The translations under genes were made by a program, and so were the position numbers. From the NCBI GenBank assembly GCA_016858145.1, contig JAEHOE010000109.1:310001-374000 (forward strand): 64,000 bases of DNA. Direction: 5' to 3'. The DNA is from Edaphochlamys debaryana (taxonomy: Eukaryota; Chlorophyta; Chlorophyceae; Chlamydomonadales). The notes under the pieces are model-generated. The model worked only from the letters and a program-made list of their open reading frames with translations. It was not told the DNA's origin and ran no database searches. Positions 22,442-33,628 of the stretch are shown here, piece by piece (the first letter of the stretch is position 1; each line of letters starts with the position of its first letter).

Positions 22442-23558
22442 ACTCAGTTGCAGGCCTGATATCTTTTTCGCGTCCAGTTGGCGGCCCAAGTGACGCCGGG
22501 GTGTGGCTCTAGAGCAATCAACCACGCGGCCCTTGCTAACCAGCCCTCGAACAGCAACCCCCGTAGTACTAGTGCCGAGATGATCCCACATCAGCCTGTT
22601 TGTGTTACAGTATTGTGGCCCAGCGGATTCCCTTGCGAAACGCCGCATCCAACAACGAACAACGAACCTCCTCAGACCGGCCTCAATTGCTCGCAGGGAG
22701 GAGCATCCTAAGCAAAGCATACACTCTTCTATCGATAGGGGTCACCAAATGCGGCCTGCGTCGGTCGAAGTGCAGTCGGCTGGCGCCCGCCACTTGACGA
22801 ATGGTGTGGCCGCGGGTGCGTGGTGCTTCTCGTGCATTGACCGGCACGGTGCATAGGAAAGCCGTAGTGGTAAGTGGCGGAGCTCATAACTCGTCGTGCC
22901 AGCAAGGCGCAGGACCGAGCCAAGCCTTGCGGGCCAGGGTTTGCACAGCGCGGCAGGGCTCGCGTGGATAGCCCGTTATGCCGCAAGCTTTAGTCTCGTT
23001 GTCTGTATCTTATGTAGGTGAGGGCGCAGTATTGTTAGAGCGGTAGCGCGAGTTGTTGGTCGACTCCTTGCATGGCAGCAAGTATGCTAGTACCCAGCCC
23101 GCGTACGCCGTTGTGTGAAAGCGTCGTGACATTAAGTAAGGTTCAAGTACGCGGTATCCTGCCCAGTCGCGCCAAGCCAGCTGCGTGCGTAGCAGTTCAC
23201 GCTCCAACTGACGCCACCTGATCAGTCACCTCCAGGCTTAGGCCCCGGCCCCAATACAAATACAGCGCTCACAAACACACTCTGATCCTGCCCTCTCCGC
23301 CCACTGCCCACAGCCTGCACCCCAGCGTGACGCCTCCCGCCCCTCCGTGGTGCGTGCCTCGGCCCTGTAGATGAAACACCCCTTCCCACTGCCCAACTCA
23401 CATACTCCCTGCCCCAGTGTCCCGCCCCCGTCTGCAACTCCACGTATCTGCCGTACTCATGCATCACAGTGACGCCATCCATATCTCGTCCATGCGCCGT
23501 ACGTGCGGCCCACTGCGCAGCACGCTCGGCAGTGAGCGCTCGGGGCTCCGCGGGTCGC
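22442..23558. other. Intergenic: promoter of gene D and 3' untranslated region of gene E
   Basis: 1.1 kb with lower GC than the flanking coding DNA and no recognisable gene. A minus-strand TGTAA at 22605-22609, about 950 nt past the gene E stop and 164 bp before the gene D start codon, is the candidate transcript end for E. Confidence 0.5.
22605..22609 (-). terminator. Candidate poly(A) signal TGTAA of gene E
   Basis: TTACA on the plus strand reads TGTAA on the transcript strand. It lies about 950 nt downstream of the stop codon and close to the gene D start, so gene D would have a very compact promoter. Confidence 0.35.
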
Positions 23559-26500
23559 TCAGAAGGCGTCGGCCACCACCCCGAACCCCAACCCCGGCTG
23601 CGGACCCACACCTGCGAACGACGCCCCGCCGTCGCGTAAAGCCGCTCTCCGCGTGGTCTCCTCTTCCTCCTCCCCGTCCTCCCCCTCCTCCAAGACCGGA
23701 GCCACCGGCCCCTCAGTGAGACGCTCGCCGGGCGCTGGCCGCTTCGGCGGCGACGAAATGCCGGCGGGAGACTGTGTCTCGTGCGCGTTCAGGTGCCTGC
23801 GGTCGCGGCTGGAAGGCCTATTCGCGCTGGCAGACCCCTCCAAGCCCTGTACGCCCAAGTCGCCTGCGCCCGTCATCTCCCACAGTCCCACGGAGAAGGA
23901 CGGCGCCTGGTACCGCTGCCACCCGCCGCCTGGCGCGCCGCCGTCCTCCGTCCCGCCCTCCGTCCCGCTGGCGTCACCGGCTTCTCCGCCCGTGCCACCG
24001 TGCCCCAACGACGGGCCCGGGCCGAGGCTGATGGGGCCAGGGCCGTCCGGGCCCGTGAGGCCGTCCGTGCCGCCCGCAACGCCCGCAGGCAGGCTCTTGG
24101 AGGAGGCGTGCTTGAGGCGTGAGATCATTGTCCGCAGGGCATCCAGGGAGTCGACGCCGTCCTCCGCGTCCGCTTTGTGGGCTGGCAGCGAGATGGCGCT
24201 CGCGCCTACGTCTCCAGGCTCCTCCGAGCTCACCGGGGCCGCCGGCAGCGCTGGAGCATGTGCCACGGCCGTCGCGGCCATCACATCCACGCCCACGCTT
24301 CCGAGCGCTCCGGGGTTGGACACGCGGCCAGGGCCTGCTGCTGCTGCGGCGATGGACACGGAGAGCGTAGGGCTCGCGGGAGCGTTCGCTCTGCTCGCTG
24401 CCGCGGCACGGGCAGCCCCGGGGCCGGGCACCGCGAGCGTGTCGGGCGGGGCGAGGCGCAGGGACCCAGGCCAGGAGCCGCGGGCCTGCGCGAGCCCATC
24501 CAGCCCGGGCCCCGGGCCCGACCCCAGCCCCGACGCGGGCGAGTGCGGGGGCTGCGGCGACGCCAGGGCCAGGCCGGCGCTGGCGTTACTGTGGACGGGA
24601 GCCGCCAGCGGGCCTCCCGTGGCGGAGCTGGCGGAAGTTGCTCGCGGGGACAGGCCCGCCTCCAGCAGCACTACGGGCGCGCTGCCGCCCGCTGACGTCA
24701 GCATCACGCCCGGAAAGGTCCTGGGCGCGGGAGCAGCAGCGCCGCCTATGCCCAGCTTGGCCGGGAGGGTGCCGCTGTGGAACCCCACGCCGGCCTCCCC
24801 CGATGCCGTGGCCCCGCCGCCGCTGATGGCGGGGCCGAGGCCGAGCACGCCCAGCGCTCCCGCCGCGAAGCCCCCGATGGAGCTCTCGCGGGAGTGGGAG
24901 GTGCGGCGCGGTGTTCCGGCGACGGAAGAGGCCGCGGAGCGGCTGGCTGACGGCAGTCGCGTCACGTGCACGCCGTAGCCCATGGGGCTGCCGCCGCCGT
25001 CGGACGCCGTCGGGCCGTACCGGGGGCTGGGGCCGGGGCTGGCCGGAAGGTACCGGGCCCCGCCGTGGGGTGACCCCACCGGGGCGGCGCCGCCCGCGGA
25101 TACGGAGCCGCGGGGGATGTCGTGGGGTAGGGAGGGCGCGTGGGGCGGGCGCGGGGGCGTGTACGGGTGGGGCCGGGGCGAGGAGGCGGCCAGGGGCGTG
25201 AAGGGTGCGTCGTGTGGGGCCGGGGAGGAGGCTGCGGCATCAGCGGGGAAGGGGATGGGCATGGAGGCGGACGCCTGGTGGAGGTACGAAGCGGCTGAGG
25301 GTGCGGGGTGCGGCCCAGACGAGGCGAGCGGCACCCCCGAGGGAGCTGACGTGGCGCGGACCGATGGCGGCTCCGCAGCCGCCGCCAGCGCTGCTGCCGC
25401 TGGGGACGGGACCGCGAAGGCGGTGTTCAGCGGCGGCTGAACGGCGGGGTACCCAGGCGCTGGCGCCAACGGGGCTAGGTCTGAGTAGTCGGCGGTCTCG
25501 CGCGGCGATAGGAAGGGATGCCCCGAGCCCGTGCCAGTGGCTGCCAGGCCCGCTGCAGCCACTGCTGCTGCTGCCTGCATTGAAGGAGCCGCAGCCGAAG
25601 TTGGCAAGGGATCAGTGCCCCCGGACGGCTGCACGTCAGCGGCGGAGCCGGGCGCAGCGGCGGAGGCAGGGGCTGAGCCGTCAGCGGACCCCAGAGCCAG
25701 GCCCGCCGCCAGGGCCGGGTAGCGCTCCCGCCAGTACGACAGATCCAGGGCCACATGGGCCTGCCCTGCCGCTGCGGCAGCATGCGCCTCCGGTGCCCGT
25801 ATCTCCGCGTCCGTTGCTGCACGGACCGCCTCCGCACCCGCACGGCCTGTTGAGTCCTGGGCCCCCTCCAGCCCAACGCCATCTGTCGTGCCTACGCCTG
25901 CGCCTACCGCCGTCGCCCCCAGCGTCGACAGGGAAGATGATACCGGCGGCGGCGGTAGTGGTAGTGACGGCAGCCAAGCAGGCACCTCCGCCGCCCTGGC
26001 GGCGGCGACGCCCAGGTCCACCGCGCCGCCGCCTCCGCTGACGGCAGCGCCGCCGCCGGTGCTGTCGGGCGCAATCCAGCCCCAGCCCAGCCGGAAGGTC
26101 CCGGCGACGACGCTGGCCGCTGCGGCTGAGGGTGACGTGGCTTCGGCCGCGCTCGCGCCGCCTAGCTCAGAGACCGTGGACCGGGCCCAGCCGCCGTAGC
26201 TACGGAGCGACAGCTCAGAAAGCGCTGGCGGCGGCGGCGGCGGTGACTGTGCTGCGGCAGCCGCCGCCGCGACGGCCGCCGGTGAGGATGCGGGTAGGGA
26301 TAGGGAGAAGGCCGCCGCTGCGGCGGCGGCGGCGGCCAGTAGTTCGTCGGCGGTCGGTGCCGCCGCCGCCGCCGCTGCGGCTGGGGCTAGCGGCGGCGGC
26401 ACAGAAGGGGCAGCGGGTGCAGCTGCGGTCATTCCGGCGGCCGTATGCAACGGTACGGCAGGATCATACGGCAGGGTCATGTGGGAGGCGGGCGAGGACA

Positions 26501-29500
26501 TGAGGCTGGCCGAGCGGAAGACGCCGACGGCGGCTGTGGGCGTCGAGAGACCGCCGCCGCCCCCGCCAGCGGTCGCCGCGCCCCCCGACAGGTCGGCAGC
26601 GATGACGGCAACAGCAGGAGGCGGGGCATTGATGGGAGGATACCATGCGGCCCCGTTAGACATCGGCATCGGCAGCGCGCCGCTACCAGGGAAGGTGGCG
26701 GCGGCGGCGGGCCCAGGCACACCTGCAGCGGCGCCGTCGGCGCCGTCAGGGGCCGAGCCGCCACCGCTGGACCCGACCCGGTCCCCCCAGGACACGCGCG
26801 GGCGAGCGTGCCGCGGCAGAGGCGCCGTCCCGCTACCGCTGCTGGCGCCACCGCCGCTGAGATCCGTGGGGTTGCGAAGCGGCGCCTCCGCCGCTGCCGC
26901 CGCGGCGGCCCCAAGCCAGCCCGGGGGCATCCAACCGGGCGGCCCTGGCTGCGGAGCCATGTAGGGGGACGCAGGCTGGGGGGGCCGAAGGGCGCCGGCC
27001 AGGGCAGGCGCTGAGGCACGCAGGGCCGATGCCGTTGGGGTGGCGTGAGGGCCTCCCCAGTGGCCCGACGGCGGCGGGCCGCCCCGATGGGGGGTCAGCT
27101 CGTGGGGCAGGGGCACCGGCGTCGGCTGCTGCTGCAGAGAGAGCCGCACAGTCGCATCCCGCTCCGGCGGCGGCGAGGGCGACGCGTCGGGCACTTGCCG
27201 GCCGTTGCGGGGCCGGCCGGCGGCGGCGGGTACGCGAGCCTCCGCCGCCGGGCGCCGCTGCAGGACCTCCGCCGCCTCTGCCATCGCCGCCGCCACCGCG
27301 CCCACCACCTCCTCTGGGTCCATGCACCCGTAACGCCCGCGCGCTTTGCTGTGCCGCGCCGCCACCAGTTGCGCCGCCGCCGACGTCGGCCGACCCCGCC
27401 CCTCACCCCGCGCGCTGCTGCCGCTGCCGTCGCCGCTGGCACTGACACCATTGCCTCCTTCGCCGTCGCCGCGGCGGCGACTGGATGGCGGTTGGTTCCA
27501 GGGCCGATCGCGGCGCCGTACAGAATCCAGCAGCTCGGAGTACTCACGTGATGCGGCTGCTGGATCCAGCCCCCGCGAGCTCGGCGGCAGTGGTGTCGCC
27601 GCGGCCGCGCCGCCGCCATCACTCAGACCCGCCTCGTCGCGCGGGGCCACGCGAGGCCCAGGCGAGGCCCCGTGGTGGTCCTGGCTGGGCCCGTGTCCTT
27701 GAGCGCCAGCGCCCCGGGCCGGGTACGGTGGCGGGGAGGCGGAGCGGGGGCGTTGTGGGCGGGTGTGGGGCGTGGAGCGGTCGCGCGCGGCGGCACGGGG
27801 CGGGGAGTGCCAGGGCCGGGCCAGGGCGCCGGGGGAGCGTGCCCGCGCGACGTCGGCCAACCTGCGTTCACATCCCCGGGCGAGGCGGAGCGGCGTGAGC
27901 AGCTCAGCACGAGGCCCAAGCATTCTAGATCCGGATCTTGTTGCGGATCTGGGATCCTACGCAAGCCTGGCGGCATTACGCACGCGACCAGGTCCTACAC
28001 CAATCCCACTCAACCGCCCAAGCCGCCGCGCCGAGCCCGCCGCCCGCCCACCTCCGGGATCGCTCGTCGATGGCGGGCTGGAATGTCAGCTCGCTGGCCT
28101 CCCGGGCAGCCGCCGCCTCCCGCGCAACCTCCCGCGCCACCGCCAGCTTGGTCTCCCGTACGGCAGCCCATCGCTCCAAGTCGTACAAGGAGCGAGGCAG
28201 CGAGGCCGCCAGGGCCGTGGGGCGGAAGGGGGCGGGGCCTGCGGGGCAGACACGACAAGACAGGGCAGGGTAACGGTAAGGCAGGGCCATGCATGCCGAT
28301 GATGGACGTGCTACAGGGCAGTCAGGTGATGTCGGGCTGCGAGCGGGTGTGCAGCCGGCGACCGCACCTGCGGGGCTGAGCCCCGCCTCGTCCAGGGGCT
28401 CCAAGCCAACCGAGCGGAGCGCCTGCGGTGGGGGAGCGGGGGCGCAGTGAGGGACGGTGAGGGGCGCCTGTGGCGTAGTTAGGCGCGGCCAGGGGCACAC
28501 GCTGCAGCAGCAGCCTGCACGCCCCACGCACAGAACACCACATCACTGCAGGGCCCAAGGCTCGGGCGCCACACAGCCCAGTGCGCTGCGCACCCAGGTC
28601 CCTGACCCCAGCCCGACCTGCAGGTGCTGTTGCCGATGGCTGCTGGCGTTGCCGACCTCCCGCCGGGCCTGAGCGGAGGGGAGGGTGGGTGGGTGGAACC
28701 CGTGAGCGCTGGAGCGAAACTCATCATATCCCCCTACGCCAAGCTTTCATCTTCCCCAGCCACACATATCGCCGGCTTTTTGCTGCTTTGGCTTCGCTTT
28801 CCTTGCACTACTAGCACTAACATAGGGTCAGCACACATCGCCGTCTGGGTGAGACGCCCGCCCCCCAGGTTCCTGGGATCGTGCCCGGTATCCTCACAGG
28901 CTTACCTCCCTTTGCTGGGCAGCCCACGCCTGCCGCTTCCGCTGCAGCAGGGCGTTCCGCCTCAGGAACTCCGGGTCTGGACCCCCGCTGCCGCCACCCG
29001 GGGCACCGGCAACCCGCCGCAGTGCAGCACCGCCGCCGCCACCAGGCCCGTCCTCGGCTGGCGGTAGCAGCACCAGGCTCTCATACGGCGCCCGCTGCCG
29101 TGAGGGGCTGTAGCCTGACAGCACGCTGGACGCCACGCTGCCCGCCACGACAGCACTGGCACCGACCAGGCTTGGGCCCATCGGCCCGCCGGCCGTGAGG
29201 CCGGCGCCGAGCTGCCTGCCGGAGACACCGGACGCTAAGGCGGCAGAGGTGGGCGTGGCGGTTGGGGCGAAGGCGAGGAAAGGGGCATCTGCGGCCGAGA
29301 CGCCGCGGGCCATGGGCGCGGCGGGGCTGACGGGGCCTAGAGGGGCAGGCCGCTGAGGACCCGCACTAAAGGGTCCGGCGCCACGGCTGTAAGGACAGGG
29401 GGGATGGAGTGTAGGATGTCAGAGGCTTGACAGGGCAGCGCATGCGGCACAGCCTCGAGCCCGTGCGCCTAGCCCACCTGCGTTGGTGTTGCGGAGGCGG

Positions 29501-31390
29501 GGCGGCACGGGACTGGGGACTGGAGAACGCCGCCAGCGCACTGCACGTAGAGGGGAACACAACGCAAAGCATAGGTGCAGAGACGTGAGGGGCTGCACGG
29601 AACGGCCCGAGCCTGATGGAGGCCCACGGCGGTTGCGTACAGCCTGGCCGGCCACCACACTGCCTCATCCACCCAGCCGGCTCTCCCCCCAAGCGTGCTG
29701 CGCACCCACCTGGCCTTGGCTCGAGCCACCGCCGCCGCCAGTGCGTCCTCTGAGGTTGCCGCTGCTACCGCCGTCGAGGCAGCAGCATCCAGTGCCTCCG
29801 TTGAGCCCCCCACGGACGCTGCTCCACCGCTGTCGCTGGCCCGCGGCCCGCTACCAGCCCCGGGGCCCTGGCCACCACCGCGGGCCCTGCCTGCTGTGCG
29901 GACCTGCAGCGGGTCGGCGCCGGGCACAATACCCTCTCCGCTTCCTGCCGCGTCGCCCTCCTGCTCCCGCCCTTCCGGGCGAGAGGAAGGCTGGTGGGCA
30001 GGCACGCTGCGTCGCGAGGCGAGCTGGGGCTCCAGCCCCGGAGCCGAGCGCTTGCTGGTCGACCCCAAGGGGCCGGTCGCGGCGCCGGGCGCAGCTGCCA
30101 GCCCAACTAGCGGATGTGGCGGCGGGGCTGGATCGTACGAAGCGCGAGCAGGGGCCGGGCCGGAGCGGGTCCCTGTCCTCGATGCTACCGAGGTCTTGGC
30201 GGCCGCGGCCTTTGCCTGGGCCGTGGGGGAGAGGATCAGAGCCATAGCCGGGTGGGAGGGGGAGCTGGTACCGTTCCGCAGTCGCTGCGCCGTATGCACC
30301 GGTCGTGCTGGTTCCGCCACGCGAGATTCCACCGGTGCTGCATACGGGCTCAGAGTGGGCGGCACCGCCAGAGCTGCGGGCGTGGCAAGCGCTGAAGCCG
30401 CGGCCGTGGTAATAGCTGAAGCCGCGTTGGGCCCTGCCCCTGTTGACGTGGGTGCGGGACCGCTTGAAGGCGGGGCTGCAGTAGGGCCGCCACTGCGGGC
30501 AGCAGAGGCAGCAACAGCAGCTGAGGCAGCTGGATCAGCAGCAGCTGCTTCAGACGGGGCTGCCCTTGACGCTGCCGTGGGCGTGGAGGTTGAGGCCAAC
30601 GCGGGCGCCAGTGGCACGAAGGACAGCGAGGGCATGGGCTGGGGCGGGGGCCGGGGTGCATGCAGCGGCTTGGGTGCTGCCACCGTTGGCCAAGCCGCCT
30701 GCGCTCGAGCTACTTCGCCCGCTACCAGCCCCGAGCCTGCTGATGTTGTTGGCGCAGTTTCCAGGTTAGCGCCCGTGCCTGCCGCCAGGGCCCCGCTGCT
30801 GGTTGGGTTGACCCTGCTGTTGTTGGCCGTGCGTCCATCAGCGCTGCTGACGCTGGGGCGTGCAGCGCCATGGGGGTCAGCGGAGATGCCCTCGCCAGGG
30901 TGCAGCTTGGCGGGTACCTGCAGCGCGAGGGGAAGTGAGCAGAGGCGTCTCCCATTGGCAAGCCACTTGTCCAGGCCAGGCTGTCGCTCAACCGTGTGGT
31001 GGGGCGGGGGCGGCCGGCAGCACGTGCGCAACACCCCACGTCCACTTCCGCCACCCCGTTTGCACCCACCTGGTGCAACGAGCTCCGCAGAGCACTCGAC
31101 GCAAAGCTCGCCCGCAATCCGAGCTTGTCGTTCAGCGTTGCGTCGTGGGCGTGCCCTGAGCTGCTGGTTTGTGCGGTTCCATGCGAAGGTCCACGTCCGT
31201 AAGGCGCCTCAGGGCTCAAAAGGTTTCGCAGTCTTGCTGCCCGCTCTTGCAGCTGCTTGAACAGACCCGGCGACAGTCCACTGCCAGCGGGCGCTGGTCC
31301 CCCTTGTGGAGATGCCTCGCCAGGTCTGTGGCCTTCTGCTGGAGAGCCCAGCACCGAGGGCGTGACAGGCAAAGGAGTCTCAGCCGGCAT
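23559..31390 (-). CDS. Large Ala/Pro/Ser/Gly-rich low-complexity protein, gene E
   Basis: No family is recognised. Seven exons join in phase into 2226 aa: 31390-31070, 30917-29710, 29540-29478, 29386-28906, 28422-28368, 28238-28052, 27924-23559. The last exon is a single 4.4-kb open block. Ordered segments are few: QLQERAARLRNLLSPEAPYG near residue 55, DPEFLRRNALLQRKRQAW before residue 690, and a charged helix ending in ELTFQPAIDERS at about residues 755-770. The last motif resembles the TFxPxI/FxPxI signatures seen in several ciliary and microtubule-associated proteins, which is suggestive only. The rest is predicted to be disordered. The strong GC bias leaves long open frames on the opposite strand (for example 23653-24978 and 29695-31260); the exon phasing supports the minus strand. 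The gene diverges from gene F. Confidence 0.72.
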
Positions 31391-31681
31391 TTGGAGCTTG
31401 CGCTGGGCAGGGTCAACACTGCGGTCAACCGTGCGCGGGCCGTGCTCTGTTTGCTGTCATGCTCAAGTCCGTGAAACAGCGTCTTACTATGATCGTGCTT
31501 GCTGCGGAAGACGGAGCAGACCACGCGACGCTTCGATCACCGATCCGCGCTTCGCGCCCCAACTTCAATCGCGCAACCTAAACCCTCAATTTGCTCAACA
31601 CAGCGTGACAGAACACCAAGACGCCCGTCTTCCAGGAACACGCAGACTGCACTAGGTTTGGCACATCCCGACCCGGCAACC
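31391..31681. promoter_or_regulatory. Divergent promoter region between genes E and F
   Basis: The start codons of E (minus) and F (plus) are 291 bp apart, so both 5' untranslated regions and promoters must fit here. The stretch is clearly less GC-rich than the surrounding coding DNA. No convincing TATA box was picked out. Confidence 0.6.
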
Positions 31682-32267
31682 ATGCGGAGCCAGCTGCTCG
31701 CGCGGTCGGCTGGAAATCTATGCCTTAGGGCACGAGTATTAGCAGTTCAGCCGGCCCCTGTGCTCTGTCGACCGCTAGGATGCCCCCTCGTGGCGCGGCG
31801 GCGACCCAACCTGGGCTTGGTGCGCTCCACTTCGCCGGACACCGAGGAGGCTCGCAGCCCTCTTGACGCGCCGCAGGTAAGGCATCGTTCAATTGGGGTG
31901 GGCGTGTTCGGGACTCGTGTGCGACTCCGTTCACCTTGCATCCAGCATCCGCGAGGCCACAACGTCTGTGCTGGATGACGACTGGCCCACGCTCACCTTG
32001 CAGGAGTGGGAGGCTCCCATGCCCAGCAAGCGGCCGGACATCTTTCCGGAGTTTGAGAAGCCGCAGCGTGTGTTCCTTCCCAAGCCCCTGCCGGGCGACC
32101 CGGAGATGCCTGACGAGGAGGCTGAGGAGGGTGCAAAGCGCACGACGCCAGGTGACCCTGACCCGGAGCAGAAGCCGGGTGAGCCGCCGGAGGAGCCCGA
32201 GCAGCCGGCGGATCCAGGGGTGTCGGAGCCGGAGAAGAAGACGGACATCCCGTCCATCCCGGAGTAA
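31682..32267 (+). CDS. Small acidic Pro-rich protein with basic N-terminal extension, gene F
   Basis: Two exons, 31682-31876 and 32004-32267, join in phase 0 to give 152 aa ending in TAA. The first 50 residues are Arg/Leu/Ala-rich with no acidic residue, which suggests a mitochondrial or chloroplast presequence. The second exon begins EWEAPMPSKRPDIFPEFEKP and continues as a Pro/Glu/Asp/Lys-rich acidic tail to the end. No domain is recognised. A longer second exon (open upstream through DDDWPTLTLQ) looks coding-like, but no acceptor fits its phase. The start codon is the first ATG in the frame and lies 291 bp from the oppositely directed start of gene E. Confidence 0.68.
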
Positions 32268-33628
32268 GCAGAGCGCCGGCAGGCTCAAAGCGCAGATGGT
32301 GCCGGATGGTGGTCAATGAAGGGAAGTTAGGGACAAGTCCTGAATGAACAGGAGCTCATGGGACGCAGTAGGGGCTAGTTGGGTAGGTGGGGCTTTGGGT
32401 TCATGCGTCTCTTGTGGGGGTTCACGGGGGGTACCCGGTGGGCTGCGAATGTTCACTGCGGATCTACAGCTCTAGGTTTGCTTGGGGCGAGCGCCACTGC
32501 CCAGGTTGCTCGAGACAAGCTACGGCGATAGGTTAGTGGAACGTGTCCGGGCATTTGCTGGACTGCTGACGATAATTGACTGGTTCGCAGTCAAGGGCGG
32601 TAACGGACAGGGTATAACAAGGCCGACAGATCGGGGCGGTGGATGCAGTGCAAGGCGTCCGCCGGGGTGTCTTGGTTGGAGAGGGCCTGGCGAATGTGTG
32701 CCCCTGGTCATGGGGGCCGTGTGCGCTCTGGAGGGTGCCCCCGTCCGGTCGGTGGGTGGTGAGGGGGGGAGTGAGAGGTGATGCTGGACTTCGAGTGCGG
32801 GGGAGTGACTGCACGGCACATGCTGACGAGGTGGGTTTGCAGCAGGATGGGCGGCGGTGGCGGTGGCGGTGCGGTTGCAGGGGTTGACACGGTGGTATGT
32901 AAGCACCGGCAAGGCGAACGGATGTCGCTGCTCCTCCTGGATTCGGTGACCACCATGGGTGTCAGCTGTGCGGATGTCAGACGGCCGTGTGCGTTTGTTG
33001 GACCTCGCCAGCGGGGACAGGACCATGGGACGGGTAGACAAGTCACAAGGGCTTTTCACCGGGGCGGTCCCAACGGGGCGGCCTAGGTACCGTGGCCCCA
33101 TACCGGTACTGTACAACGGTTCACAGAGCCAGCCTCGTCCACCGTTCAGCGCAGTGAGAGGCCGGCCTAAGTTCAATCAGTAACGTGCGCAGGGCTTGGC
33201 TCGCAACTGTTTGGAGTATTGGCGTTCTGGGCCGCAGGCCACGCACGCCGCCGATGGTGAGCACACGGCACCCGCAGAGCTGCCAACCGAGCGAAGGTGG
33301 CCCCGCCACCACTCTCCAGCCGTCTCCCCTCTTCAGGATACCGTATAAAGATGAAGTGTAAGGTCTTTGAAAGCACCACACCTGCCGCCTCCAGCCAATC
33401 GCTCGTCCATACACCCTCCCCCCATGCCCGGAGCTTCCCGTCCTCCCCGCTCAGCACTCCGGGGCCTGGCCGCTGACGGCCAGCGGTGCCAATACCCGCA
33501 GTCGCAATTCACCTGTTCAACGCTTCAACCTGCAGATACAGTGCTGCAGATCCGAGCATGCCCCACGCCTCAGCCCTCTCACGCCCTCGTCACACACCTT
33601 CCGCTTCCCTCCCCTCCCAACCCCTCTA
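32268..33628. other. Convergent 3' regions of genes F and G
   Basis: No gene is supported. It should contain both 3' untranslated regions. Plus-strand TGTAA copies at 32898-32902 and near 33355 are candidate ends for gene F. No minus-strand TGTAA was seen for gene G. Confidence 0.5.
32898..32902 (+). terminator. Candidate poly(A) signal TGTAA of gene F
   Basis: TGTAA about 630 nt past the TAA stop of gene F. A second copy near 33355 is an alternative. Confidence 0.4.

Noticed and set aside
23030..23070. tRNA-like D-arm word (AGAGCGGTAGCGC)
   Set aside because: No matching anticodon arm, T arm or acceptor stem could be built around it.
23653..24978. Plus-strand open frame of 441 codons opposite gene E
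   Set aside because: It mirrors the Ala/Pro/Ser-rich coding of gene E, and gene E joins six upstream exons in phase. GC-rich code leaves complementary frames open.
29695..31260. Plus-strand open frame of 521 codons opposite gene E exons
   Set aside because: It spans introns and exons of gene E without recognisable protein content. The minus-strand splice sites and phases are consistent.
31893..32003. Longer second exon for gene F including DDDWPTLTLQ
   Set aside because: No AG acceptor in the required phase exists upstream of it; the acceptor at 32003 fits the first exon.
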